Assembly (NCBI RefSeq): GCF_003569785.1
Contig: NZ_KZ984003.1
Coordinates: forward strand, 10,474 to 66,538
Source: Leucobacter sp. wl10
GTDB lineage: Bacteria > Actinomycetota > Actinomycetes > Actinomycetales > Microbacteriaceae
DNA: 56,065 bases
Reading direction: 5' to 3'
This document shows, in pieces, positions 35,577 to 44,301 of the stretch. The notes under the pieces are model-generated. The model was given only the letters and a program-made list of their open reading frames with translations. It was not told the DNA's origin and did no database searches. Position 1 is the stretch's first letter, and each line of letters starts with the position of its first letter. The position numbers were made by a program, and so were the translations under genes.

Positions 35577-36586
35577 TGAGCGCGCCGGCGGGGTCCATCG
35601 AGCTGGAGCGCACGGTCGCCTCGATCCAGATCGGCCACCGGCACCGCACCGAGTTGGGCGACATCGACGCACTCGCCGCCTCCATCGCCCGCGACGGTCT
35701 CCTGCAACCCATCACCATCACCCCCGACGGCGTCCTCGTGTGCGGGGCTCGCCGGTTGGCCGCGATCCGGCAGCTTGGTTGGAAGACCGTCAATGTCTGG
35801 GTCCGCTCGGGTATCTCCGACCGCCTCGGCCACCTCCTCGCCGAGCAGGATGACAACGTCCTGCACAAGCCCCTGACCCAGCTCGAAGCCGCCGCCCTGT
35901 ACCGGGAACTGAAGCAGGTCATGGCCGAGGACGCCGCCCGCCGGCAGACCGCGACCCGGTTCAGTGCGCAGCGGCAGCCCGGGGACGACGGTGCGGGAAA
36001 CTTTCCCGCACCGTCCGACCAAGGGCGGGCCAGCGAGCAGGCTGCCGGGATGATCCCCGGCAGCGCGTCCTACAAGACGCTGGACAAGATCAGCTACCTC
36101 CAGCACATCGCCGAGGACCCCGCTCAACCCGACGAACTACGCCAGGAGGCGGCGACCGCGCTGGAGCGCATCGACGCCGGCAACCCCGTCGACCCGCTCT
36201 ACCGGGAGATCCGGGAACAGGCCGACACCGCACGCGGTGACCGCGACGCGGACCTGCACCAGCTCGCCGCCGACGCGCTGGCCCGCATCAAGGCGACGAC
36301 ACCACAGAGACGCACCCCGCGATCCACTCCAGCAGCTGGTCAGGGTGATGGTGAGACGGTGCGGTATCCGGTGCGGGCGTTCGTGCTTACCTGGAGCGAA
36401 CTGGTCGACTGGTGGACCCACTACGACCTCGACCAGCTCGCCGCTGAGCTGACCGACGAGCAGATCGACTCCTTCCTCGCCACTGCGGACGGCACTAGCC
36501 GATTCGGGGAGCAGCTGCGCGCCGCGCGCAACCGTCAGCGCGGCGATGACCCGGCGCCAGGCCGCGGCCACCTCCGCGCCCTCTGA
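35573..36586 (+). CDS. ParB N-terminal-domain protein
   Basis: The 337-residue protein begins with a ParB/Srx nuclease-like domain: ELGDIDALAASIARDGLLQPITITPDGVLVCGARRLAAIRQLGW, with the GxRR motif as GARRL. It then has a helical region (LEAAALYRELKQVMAEDAARRQ) and a C-terminal part rich in Asp/Glu. It may act in plasmid partition or regulation, but no ParA is in the window, so an accessory role is possible. The start is GTG 35573 or ATG 35576, overlapping the upstream stop. Confidence 0.82.
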   Translation: MMSAPAGSIELERTVASIQIGHRHRTELGDIDALAASIARDGLLQPITITPDGVLVCGARRLAAIRQLGWKTVNVWVRSGISDRLGHLLAEQDDNVLHKPLTQLEAAALYRELKQVMAEDAARRQTATRFSAQRQPGDDGAGNFPAPSDQGRASEQAAGMIPGSASYKTLDKISYLQHIAEDPAQPDELRQEAATALERIDAGNPVDPLYREIREQADTARGDRDADLHQLAADALARIKATTPQRRTPRSTPAAGQGDGETVRYPVRAFVLTWSELVDWWTHYDLDQLAAELTDEQIDSFLATADGTSRFGEQLRAARNRQRGDDPAPGRGHLRAL

Positions 36587-36626
36587 CCATGCCGATCACA
36601 TGGGCGCGCGGGTGCACCTACGGGGC

Positions 36627-37322
36627 ATGAAGACTCCTGAGCTGTCCGATGCTCGCTCCCGTCACCGCATGATCGCGGTGCTCGCCGCCCTGGTGGCCGT
36701 CCTCGTGCTGGCCGGGGTCGGCGTCTACGGCCTGCTGGCCGGACCACCCGCCAGCACCGAGCCCGGCAGCGATGAGAGCAGCGGGCCGGGGCCTGTTGTC
36801 ACCGTGCCCAGCGAGCCGGTACCCACCCAGGCACCCCGCCTTCCCGTGCTACGGCCCTCAGCTGATCCGGCGACGTTCGCCGGCAATGTCGCCTCGGCGC
36901 TGTTCAGCTGGGATACCGCCAGCGGGTTCATGCCCCTGGACTACACCGCCGTGATCCTGGCCGTGGGTGACCCGTCGGGTGCGGAACAGGCCGGGCTCGC
37001 CGCTGACATCGCTACTTACCTCCCCTCCCGGGAGGCCTGGGTGGAACTGCGCCAGTACGCCACGACCCAGCACCTGACCATCGACACCATCTACGTCCCC
37101 GACGCGTGGAGTGACGCCGTGGCGCAGGCACAGCCCGGGCAGCTTGCCGAGGGCACTATCGCGTACACGATCGAGGGCACCCGGCACCGCACCGGCCTCT
37201 GGAACGACCAGGCCGTCACCTCCGAGCATCCGGTGGCGTTCACCGTGTTCATCGTCTGCGCGCCGACCTACGACACCTGCCACCTGCTGCGGCTGTCCCA
37301 GCTCGACAACCCCCTGCGCTGA
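36627..37322 (+). CDS. Membrane-anchored transfer protein (TcpC/VirB8-like position)
   Basis: The 231-residue protein has a short cytosolic N-terminus, one membrane helix (MIAVLAALVAVLVLAGVGVYGLLAG) and a Pro-rich linker. The exported domain includes ATFAGNVASALFSWDTASGFMPLDY, LPSREAWVELRQYATTQHLTI and VFIVCAPTYDTCHLLRLSQLDNP with two cysteines. The topology fits a conjugation channel protein of the TcpC/VirB8 type; the assignment rests on layout rather than on a clear motif. ATG 36627 is the likely start. The M23 peptidase gene is 19 bp downstream. Confidence 0.65.
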   Translation: MKTPELSDARSRHRMIAVLAALVAVLVLAGVGVYGLLAGPPASTEPGSDESSGPGPVVTVPSEPVPTQAPRLPVLRPSADPATFAGNVASALFSWDTASGFMPLDYTAVILAVGDPSGAEQAGLAADIATYLPSREAWVELRQYATTQHLTIDTIYVPDAWSDAVAQAQPGQLAEGTIAYTIEGTRHRTGLWNDQAVTSEHPVAFTVFIVCAPTYDTCHLLRLSQLDNPLR

Positions 37323-37341
37323 ACGACAAGGGGTGCCCACA

Positions 37342-38979
37342 GTGTTGAAGAAGCTCGGTATCGTCGCCCTGGCCCTGGTGCTGCTCGGCCCCTCGCTCGG
37401 GCTGATCGGCGTCGGTCTGGTGATGAACCCGGCCGCGTCGGCCACCTGCACCGTGACCGGCACGAACGTCACCATCGGGGACGTCCCTAACTCGTTGACC
37501 GTGACCACCGCCAACGGTGAGACCTTCACCCTGAACAGCACCCAGCTGACGCACGCGGCCACCATCATCGCGACCGGCTCCGGCATCGACGGAGTGACCA
37601 GCGACGGCCTGGTGATCGCGCTAATGGCGGCCCTGACCGAGTCCACCCTGCGGATGCTGTCCAACACCTCCGCGTATCCGGAGTCGGCGAACTACCCCAA
37701 CGACGGTGACGGCTCCGACAACGACTCGCTCGGCCTGTTCCAGATGCGCCCGCAATCGGGGTGGGGCACCGTCGCCGACCTGATGGACCCCGTCTACCAG
37801 GCGCGGGCGTTCTTCGGCGGACCCGACGGGCCGAACTACCCCTCACCGCGCGGGCTGCTGGATATCCCCGGCTGGGAACAGATGGACAAGGGCGAGGCCG
37901 CCCAAGCCGTCGAAGTCTCCGCCTACCCCGACCGCTACCGCAACTACGAGCCCGTCGCCGAAACCATCTTCACCACCCTCACCACCAGCGCGAGCCCAGC
38001 AACTGGCGACGCGGCCATGCCAGCAGCGCAGACGGTCACGGCGGAGTCCTCCCGGGTGGTGTTCCCGGTACCCGAAGGCACCTGGGTGCTCACCAGCGAA
38101 TACGGGCCGAGGGTCCATCCGATTTCTGGGGAGAACTCGTTTCACACCGGCACCGACTTCGCCGCCCCGGACGGCACGCCGATCCTCGCCGCCGCCGACG
38201 GCACCGTCACCATCGCGGAGTTCTCCGGCGGCTACGGCGGCCTCGTCGTCATCGAGCACCAGATCGCCGGGCAGACGGTGGCGACCGCGTATGCGCACAT
38301 GTGGGAGCACGGCATCCACGTCACCGCCGGCGACCAGGTGAGCGCCGGGCAGCACATCGGCGACATCGGCTCCTCCGGCAACAGCACCGGCCCGCACCTG
38401 CACTTCGAAGTCCGGCAAGGGGGCACCGACGGAGAGCACACCGACCCCGCCGCCTGGCTCAACGCGCATGACGCCGCCGACCTGCCCGAACCCGAGACCG
38501 GCGCCCCCGCCGGCTGCGACCCCGCCACCGCGCCGCCCGGCGGTGACCCTGACCCGATCGATGGCGACCCGGACGCGCTCGTGGATGACCCCATCTCCGG
38601 CGGGCAGATCACCACCCGGATGCTGCACCTCTACACCCAGGGCATCGCGGCGTTCCCCGACACGTCCTGGGCGTGCTACTCACCCCGGCCCGGCACCCGC
38701 TCCGAGCACCCCCTCGGCCGCGCCTGTGACCTCACCTTCGGCAACGCCATCGGCCAGCACCCCACCCCCGCCCAGCTCGAAGCCGGCTGGGCCGTGACGA
38801 ACTGGATGAAAGACCACGCCGAGGTCCTCGGCGTGGAATACCTGATCTGGCAAGGCCGCATCTGGTCCCTCGCCCGCGACGCCGAGGGGTGGCGTGACTA
38901 CACCGGCGGCGGCATGCACGACCCCGACGACGTCACCGGCGGCCACTACGACCACCTCCACATCACCGTCCGGACATAA
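37342..38979 (+). CDS. Secreted M23 peptidase of the transfer system
   Basis: The 545-residue protein has an N-terminal signal or anchor helix (LKKLGIVALALVLLGPSLGLIGVGLVM). A lysozyme-like region follows (ALMAALTESTLRML, DSLGLFQMRPQSGWG), then an LytM/M23 endopeptidase (YGPRVHPISGENSFHTGTDFAAPDGTPI and GPHLHFEVR with the zinc ligands). A C-terminal domain contains RSEHPLGRACDL and HYDHLHI, resembling M15-type or phage-lysin modules. Such multi-domain hydrolases open peptidoglycan locally for the conjugation apparatus. The start is GTG 37342 after AAGGGG. Confidence 0.85.
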   Translation: MLKKLGIVALALVLLGPSLGLIGVGLVMNPAASATCTVTGTNVTIGDVPNSLTVTTANGETFTLNSTQLTHAATIIATGSGIDGVTSDGLVIALMAALTESTLRMLSNTSAYPESANYPNDGDGSDNDSLGLFQMRPQSGWGTVADLMDPVYQARAFFGGPDGPNYPSPRGLLDIPGWEQMDKGEAAQAVEVSAYPDRYRNYEPVAETIFTTLTTSASPATGDAAMPAAQTVTAESSRVVFPVPEGTWVLTSEYGPRVHPISGENSFHTGTDFAAPDGTPILAAADGTVTIAEFSGGYGGLVVIEHQIAGQTVATAYAHMWEHGIHVTAGDQVSAGQHIGDIGSSGNSTGPHLHFEVRQGGTDGEHTDPAAWLNAHDAADLPEPETGAPAGCDPATAPPGGDPDPIDGDPDALVDDPISGGQITTRMLHLYTQGIAAFPDTSWACYSPRPGTRSEHPLGRACDLTFGNAIGQHPTPAQLEAGWAVTNWMKDHAEVLGVEYLIWQGRIWSLARDAEGWRDYTGGGMHDPDDVTGGHYDHLHITVRT

Positions 38980-38988
38980 TCTCGGAAG

Positions 38989-39146
38989 TTACATCTACTG
39001 TACGATTCGTACATTAGATGTACGGCGGATTCACACCCGGCCACGGGGGCGCGTGCTCCTGGAACGTAGCACCGGCAACCCCCTCTGACCAGTTATTTCG
39101 CAACAGATCTTACATTTGACGCATGATTCGTACATCTAATGTAAGG
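38989..39146. repeat. Two imperfect 37-bp palindromic repeats before the recombinase
   Basis: Copy 1 (38989-39025) and copy 2 (39110-39146) share about 26 of 37 positions, including the invariant core GATTCGTACAT and ATGTA ends. Each holds inward/outward TACAT/ATGTA half-sites. They are AT-rich against a GC-rich background. Copy 2 includes the recombinase ribosome site. They look like recombinase core sites or operators. Confidence 0.7.
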
Positions 39147-39153
39147 TGGTCGT

Positions 39154-39873
39154 ATGGTGTTCGTGGACGGCCAGGGGCCTGGTTCCGGGGCTTCAGCGTC
39201 GGCTGGCAAGGTGACGCTGCTGCGCCCGTCGGAGCAGTTCTTCGATGAGATGCTGACCGGCTGGACGGCCCAGCAGACCTCCCGGATGCTGACGACGCAG
39301 ACGATCAAGACGAGGGCCTCGCAGGTGCGGCGGTTCGGTGATTTCTGCGGCTCGCCACCGTGGGAGTGGTCCCCGGCCGATGTCGAGGAGTGGACGACCT
39401 CGTTGGTCTCGGGCGCGCGGCCGTTGTCGACCTCTACGGTGCGGGCGTACCAGAACTCGGTGGCGCTGTTCTGCGACTATCTGACCGACCACCGGTACGG
39501 GTGGGCGGATCGGTGCATGGAGCTGTTCGGCACGCACCCGGTGCAGGTCTGCCACGAGTGGAACACCGTCATCCACACCAGCGATCACGAGGCGCGGCCG
39601 GCGGTGCGACCGCTGAGCAGGTTGGAGTTGCAGGCGTTCTTCGACTACGCCGACGATCTGGTGGACCGGGCACGTTCGTCGGGCCGCAAGGGCTGGCAGA
39701 CGCTGTTCCGCGATGCGACGCTGTTCAAGATCATCTACGCTTTCGGCCTGCGCCGCCGTGAGGCGGCGATGCTCGACCTGCACGACTTCACCCGCAACCC
39801 GAAAGGCCCGGAGTTCGGCCGGTTCGGGGTCTGCAACGTCCGCTGGGGCAAGGCGATGCGCGGCTCCCAACCG
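39154..39873 (+). pseudogene. Tyrosine recombinase, 5' part (split by IS256 element)
   Basis: The first 240 codons of a tyrosine recombinase contain the SAM-like DNA-binding domain (TQTIKTRASQVRRFGDFC; SASTVRAYQNSVALFCDYL-like region). The start of the catalytic domain follows, with the first active-site arginine in AFGLRRREAAMLDLHDF. The frame is cut after GSQP by the insertion at 39874. Removing the element and one target duplicate joins it in frame to 41358-41768, giving a 376-residue protein. The gene was therefore intact until this insertion. Confidence 0.9.
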
Positions 39874-41349
39874 GGGGGTGTCAGATGGTCTGTGTAGGAG
39901 GTTCCTCGATGATGAGGAGTAAGAAGCATGACTATGACGGAACACGACGACGAGGTGGGCACGTTCGGGCCGGGTTCTGAGCAGCCGAAGACGGCTCGGG
40001 AGACTGTCAATGAGATGGTCGATGCGGGCCTGTTCGACGATGTGATGAGCCGGATCGACGCGGGGAATCTGCAGCTGACCGGTGAGGGCGGGTTCTTGCC
40101 CGAGATGGTCAAAGCTGTCCTCGAGCGGGGTCTGCAGGCGGAGCTGTCCGAGCATCTCGGCTATGAGAAGGGCGACCCTGCCGGTCGGGGTTCGCCGAAC
40201 TCACGCAACGGCACGACCCCGAAGACGCTCGCCTCTGAGGTCGGCGATCTCCGCCTCGACGGGCCCCGGGATCGGGCCGGGAGTTTCGAGCCGCGGCTGG
40301 TGCCCAAAGGCGCCCGCCGGGTCGGCGGGTTGGACGAGATGATCATCTCGCTCTATGCCGGCGGGATGACGATCCGCGACATTCAGCACCACCTGGCCAG
40401 AACCATCGGCACCGATTTGAGCCATGAGACGATCTCGAAGATCACCGACGCGGTCGCTGAGGAGGTCAAGGGCTGGCAGGCTCGGCCGTTGGAGGAGATC
40501 TACCCGATCGTCTATCTCGACGCCCTGGTGGTGAAGGTCCGCGACGGACACCAGGTCAAGAATCGCGCCGCGCACATCGCGATCGGCGTCGATCTCGATG
40601 GGATCAAACACGTCCTCGGGATCTGGGTGCAGGCCACAGAGGGCGCGAAGTTCTGGGCCGGGGTCTGCGCGGAGCTGAAGAACCGCGGCGTCCAGGACGT
40701 GCTGATCGTCTGCTGCGACGGGCTCACCGGGTTCCCGGAGGCGATCGAGGCGACGTGGCCGCAAACCACCGTGCAAACCTGCGTGGTGCATCTGATCCGC
40801 GCCGCGATGCGGTTCGTGTCCTACACCGACCGGAAACGCGTCGCCGTGGCGCTGCGACCGATCTACACCGCCCCGACCGCCGACACCGCCGAGAACGCGC
40901 TGCTCTCCTTCGCCGACTCAGACCTCGGGAAGCGATACCCGGCCGCGGTGGCGACTTGGGAGAACGCATGGGAACGGTTCATCCCGTTCCTGGCGTTCCC
41001 GCCCGAGGTCCGCAAGATCATCTACACCACCAACGCGATCGAGTCGCTGAACTACCAGCTGCGCAAGATCATCAAGAACCGCGGCCACTTCCCGAACGAC
41101 GACGCCGTGATCAAGCTGCTCTGGCTCGCGATCCGTGACATCGAAGACAAACGAGCCCGAGAACGCGTGAAGGAAGCCGGACTACCGAAGGGCACGAGCC
41201 GCAAAGCCCCCGGCAAACTCGTCGAAGGCGCCACCGTCCAAGGCTGGAAAGCCGCCCTCGGAGCCCTCGCCATCACCTACCCTGACCGGCTCGCGCAACA
41301 CATCAACTAGGGAACCGGAACCCACTTACACAGAAAACTTGACAGGCTC
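39874..41349 (+). mobile_element. IS256-family insertion sequence
   Basis: The 1476-bp element has imperfect terminal inverted repeats: the left end starts GGGGGTGTCA and the right end read inward starts GAGCCTGTCA, and both share TCTGTGTA and GGTTCC further in. It is flanked by the 8-bp direct duplication CCCAACCG at 39866-39873 and 41350-41357. It encodes one transposase and disrupts a tyrosine recombinase gene. Confidence 0.92.
39928..41310 (+). CDS. IS256-family (mutator) transposase
   Basis: The 460-residue DDE transposase has the family features ERGLQAELSEHLGYEKGD near the N-terminus, the first catalytic Asp in YPIVYLDALVVKVRDG, the second in VCCDGLTGFPEAI, and the mutator block C-x2-H as TCVVHLIRAAMRFVSYTDRK. 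The catalytic Glu region is TTNAIESLNYQLRKIIKNRGHFP. It looks complete. GAGGAG precedes ATG 39928. Confidence 0.95.
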   Translation: MTMTEHDDEVGTFGPGSEQPKTARETVNEMVDAGLFDDVMSRIDAGNLQLTGEGGFLPEMVKAVLERGLQAELSEHLGYEKGDPAGRGSPNSRNGTTPKTLASEVGDLRLDGPRDRAGSFEPRLVPKGARRVGGLDEMIISLYAGGMTIRDIQHHLARTIGTDLSHETISKITDAVAEEVKGWQARPLEEIYPIVYLDALVVKVRDGHQVKNRAAHIAIGVDLDGIKHVLGIWVQATEGAKFWAGVCAELKNRGVQDVLIVCCDGLTGFPEAIEATWPQTTVQTCVVHLIRAAMRFVSYTDRKRVAVALRPIYTAPTADTAENALLSFADSDLGKRYPAAVATWENAWERFIPFLAFPPEVRKIIYTTNAIESLNYQLRKIIKNRGHFPNDDAVIKLLWLAIRDIEDKRARERVKEAGLPKGTSRKAPGKLVEGATVQGWKAALGALAITYPDRLAQHIN

Positions 41350-41768
41350 CCCAACCGCGGCGCCGGGCAGTGCTGGCGGTGTTCGACTGGACCCGACCGG
41401 TGATCGAGGAGTATGTCACCGAGGTCCGGCCCCGCTTCGACACCGCCGACGAGTCCGTCCTGTGGCCGACCGAGCGGCAGAGCCGCATCCGCCTGGACCA
41501 TATCGACGACCGGTTCGCCGACTGGCGCGACGACCTCGGCCTGGACCCGGTGCTACACCCGCACTGCCTGCGGCACTCGTATGTGACCCATCTGATCGAG
41601 GATGGCTTCGATCCGCTGTTCGTCCAGCAGCAGGTCGGCCACCGCTGGGGCTCGACCACCGCCCTCTACACCGGGGTCTCCGGCGACTACCGCAACCGCA
41701 CCCTGCGCCGCGCCCTCGACGCCGCGTTCGCGCCGCCACCTGCTATCGAGGAAGGCTCAAGCCGATGA
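41350..41768 (+). pseudogene. Tyrosine recombinase, 3' part
   Basis: This is the continuation of the recombinase cut at 39873, here including the second copy of the target duplication. It carries the remaining catalytic residues: HPHCLRHSY (His-x2-Arg), VGHRWG, and the tyrosine nucleophile in STTALYTGVSG. Its TGA overlaps the ATG of the small HTH gene, showing that the three genes of the cassette were translationally coupled. Confidence 0.9.
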
Positions 41769-42109
41769 CCAAGACCGTCGCCTACCACTGGCACCTGCGC
41801 AAGGTGATGAACGAGCACGGCATGCACTCCACCACCAGCCTGGTGCCGCTGCTGGCCGACCGGGGAGTGGTGATGACCTCCACGCAGGTCTACCGGATCG
41901 TCACCGGCACCCCGGAGCGATTGAACATGCAACTCCTCGCGGCCCTGTGTGACATCTTCGGCGCCACCCCCAACGACCTCATCGAGCCCTACGTCGCTTC
42001 GAGTTCCCGGCGGGGACGCAAGACCGGCACCACCGGGACGCCCAAGGCGCCGAAGTCCGGCAGCAGGAACCGCCCGACCCGCGCGGTGATCAAGCCGGCC
42101 CAGGACTGA
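41765..42109 (+). CDS. Small XRE-type HTH protein of recombinase cassette
   Basis: The 114-residue protein has a Cro/CI-like helix-turn-helix (LVPLLADRGVVMTSTQVYRIVTGTPERLNMQLLAALCDIFGATPNDLIE) and a basic C-terminal tail (SSRRGRKTGTTGTPKAPKSGS). It lies between the tyrosine recombinase and a zinc-finger recombinase-like gene, a position like TnpC in Tn554-type elements. It may control the cassette or act as a directionality factor. Confidence 0.8.
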   Translation: MTKTVAYHWHLRKVMNEHGMHSTTSLVPLLADRGVVMTSTQVYRIVTGTPERLNMQLLAALCDIFGATPNDLIEPYVASSSRRGRKTGTTGTPKAPKSGSRNRPTRAVIKPAQD

Positions 42110-42116
42110 CCGACTG

Positions 42117-43781
42117 GTGGCCAGCGCGATCGTCCGCGGCGTCTGCTTCCGCTGCGGACGGGAGAAGAACCTGCGCTGGAACCACAGCCTGGACCGGGGC
42201 GAGTGCCGAGCCTGCCGCGCCACCCGCGCACCGCAGGAGACCTGCACCGGCTGCGGACGACAGCGCAGGATCAATGCCCGCACGCCAGACGGCGGGGCTC
42301 TCTGCGTGACCTGCTACGCCCGCGTCCGCACCGGCGACGACGTCTGCGAGGAGTGCGGAGCCATCGGTCCGCTCGCCACGAGAGGCGGCGGCAAGAGCGA
42401 AGCGTCACGGAATCTCTGCACCCGCTGCTACCGGAACCCGCGACGGCCCTGCGGCATCTGCGGCCGGCTCAAACGCATCGCGCTCAAGGCCACCGCGACC
42501 AGCCCGGATGTCTGCCCGACCTGCTACCAGGCCCCGGTCATCGACTGCTCCATCTGCGGCCAGCAAGCCCTCGGCCGCCTGAGGACGAACAACGGCCGGC
42601 CACGATGCTTCGCCTGCCAAGCCACCGCGCAGATCGAGGCCGCGCTGACCGGACCCGACGGCACGATCCGGCCCGAGCTCCTGCCCGTGCGCGACGCTCT
42701 CACCGCCACCAGCCGCCCGCGATCGCTGTTGAGCAACTGGCACAACCTCGCCAGCCTGCACCTGCTGGCCGAGATCGCCCAAGGCCAGCTCGGCCTGACC
42801 CACGACGCCCTCGATGCCCGGCCGCAGACGTTCTCGGTGACCTACCTGCGCGCCATGCTCGTCGCGACCGATGCGCTGCCTCCGCGGGACGAGCACGCTG
42901 CCCGCCTGCACCGCTACGCCATCCGCGCTGTCGCCGGCGTGGACAATCCCGAGCTGCGCGGCGTGCTCACCCGGTACGCCCGCTGGCACGTCGTCGGCCG
43001 CGCCAAGACCAACCGTCACGGCCATATCTCCGCAGCCACCGCCGCCCGGTGCCGCCGCGACGTCCAGACCGCCAAAGCGTTCTTCGACCACCTCACCGCC
43101 CGCAACCACGACCTGGACGACTGCCCCCAGGCCTGCCTCGACGGCTGGATCATCGTCGACCGCAGCCGACGGCTGGGCTTCATCCGGTGGCTCAAACGCG
43201 GCGGATACCTGGCGCGCACCCGACTGCCCAAACCCATCCCCGGCAAGGACCCGCGACACGACATCGACCCCGGCCAGCAACTCGACCTGGCCCGCCAGCT
43301 TCTGCACGACGGCGACAGTGCGAGCATCGAGGACCGCGCCGCGGCCTGCCTGGTCCTGCTCTACGCCCAACCCATTGCCAAGATCGTCACCCTCACCACT
43401 GCGGACATCCGCGCCGTCGACAGCGACACCTATCTGGCCCTGGGCCGCGAACCCCTGCTGCTCATTCCGCCCCTGGACGCGCTGATCACCGCGCTGCCCG
43501 TCGCCAAGCCGTTCGGCACCGCAAGCGCCCTGGCCGACCGCAGGTGGCTGTTCACCGGCAAGAACGCCGGCACCCACCTCCAGCCGCCCTCGCTCATGGC
43601 CCGGATGAGCCGGCTCGGGATCACCATCCGAGCCAGCCGCAACACCGCCCTGCTGCACCTCGCGTCGACCACCCCGCCAGCCGTTTTCGCCAACCTCATC
43701 GGTGTCGACATCGGCACCGCCACCCGATGGGCCGGGATCGCCGGCGCCGCCTGGAACAGCTACGCGACCGCTCCGAGGTGA
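42117..43781 (+). CDS. Multi-zinc-ribbon, recombinase-like protein
   Basis: The 554-residue protein has ten CxxC pairs in the first 170 residues (CFRC, CRAC, CTGC, CVTC, CEEC, CTRC, CGIC, CPTC, CSIC, CFAC), enough for five zinc ribbons. A helical core-binding-like domain follows. The C-terminal domain resembles a tyrosine recombinase but with altered active-site boxes: LVLLYAQPIAKIVTLT in place of the GLR box, IRASRNTALLHLA in place of HxLRHT, and a late AWNSYA tyrosine. It could be a structural partner of the upstream recombinase. The start is GTG 42117. Confidence 0.75.
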   Translation: MASAIVRGVCFRCGREKNLRWNHSLDRGECRACRATRAPQETCTGCGRQRRINARTPDGGALCVTCYARVRTGDDVCEECGAIGPLATRGGGKSEASRNLCTRCYRNPRRPCGICGRLKRIALKATATSPDVCPTCYQAPVIDCSICGQQALGRLRTNNGRPRCFACQATAQIEAALTGPDGTIRPELLPVRDALTATSRPRSLLSNWHNLASLHLLAEIAQGQLGLTHDALDARPQTFSVTYLRAMLVATDALPPRDEHAARLHRYAIRAVAGVDNPELRGVLTRYARWHVVGRAKTNRHGHISAATAARCRRDVQTAKAFFDHLTARNHDLDDCPQACLDGWIIVDRSRRLGFIRWLKRGGYLARTRLPKPIPGKDPRHDIDPGQQLDLARQLLHDGDSASIEDRAAACLVLLYAQPIAKIVTLTTADIRAVDSDTYLALGREPLLLIPPLDALITALPVAKPFGTASALADRRWLFTGKNAGTHLQPPSLMARMSRLGITIRASRNTALLHLASTTPPAVFANLIGVDIGTATRWAGIAGAAWNSYATAPR

Positions 43782-43818
43782 CAGGATTGATCCCACAGGC
43801 GAATGGGTTCCGGGATCG

Positions 43819-44208
43819 TTAAAGGTAGGCGCAGACCGCGCCAGCCTGACACGTCTCGGGCTGAACGTGCTCAGCCGCCGTCCGTAGCTGACCGATGGTC
43901 TCACGCAGCCGGCCGAGTTCGGCAATCTGCTCATCGACTTCGGCCAGGCGTATATCCAGCAGTTCCCGAACGTGGTCACACGGGGCCGTCCCGCTGTCGC
44001 GGATCTGGAGGATCTGTCTGATTTGCGCAAGAGTCAGTCCTGCTGCCTGGCCGCGATGGATGAAGTCGAGCCGGGCCAGAATCTCCGGGCCATAATGGCG
44101 GTAGCCCGATGCGGTTCGCGCGGCAGGTAGTAGAAGTCCCTGGTCTTCGTAGAACCGCAGCGTCTTGGCGGTCGTCCCCGCCACTTGGGCCAGCTCCCCG
44201 ATACGCAT
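43819..44208 (-). CDS. merR: MerR-family metal-responsive regulator
   Basis: The 129-residue protein has the MerR HTH (MRIGELAQVAGTTAKTLRFYEDQGLL), a coiled-coil dimer helix and metal-binding cysteines Cys77, Cys120 and Cys126 (APCDHV and ETCQAGAVC). Mercury sensors have three comparable cysteines, but here the last two are spaced six apart, not nine, so Hg(II) specificity is inferred mainly from the divergent merA. The start at 44208 matches the conserved MerR N-terminus. Confidence 0.87.
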   Translation of the reverse strand: MRIGELAQVAGTTAKTLRFYEDQGLLLPAARTASGYRHYGPEILARLDFIHRGQAAGLTLAQIRQILQIRDSGTAPCDHVRELLDIRLAEVDEQIAELGRLRETIGQLRTAAEHVQPETCQAGAVCAYL

Positions 44209-44229
44209 GACGTCCTCCTCCGCCCTCGC

Positions 44230-44261
44230 TTGACCTTCCAGTGTAGTGGAAGGTTGAGAAT
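44230..44261 (+). promoter_or_regulatory. MerR-type promoter and operator of merA
   Basis: TTGACC (-35, 44230-44235) and GAGAAT (-10, 44256-44261) are separated by 20 bp, the over-long spacing that MerR regulators correct. Between them lies a perfect dyad, ACCTTCCA, six bases, TGGAAGGT (44233-44254). It drives merA and can also control the divergent merR. Confidence 0.8.
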
Positions 44262-44301
44262 GATGGTCGGAGCGAGAACCGACGTCTGGGAGGAACACAT
44301 C

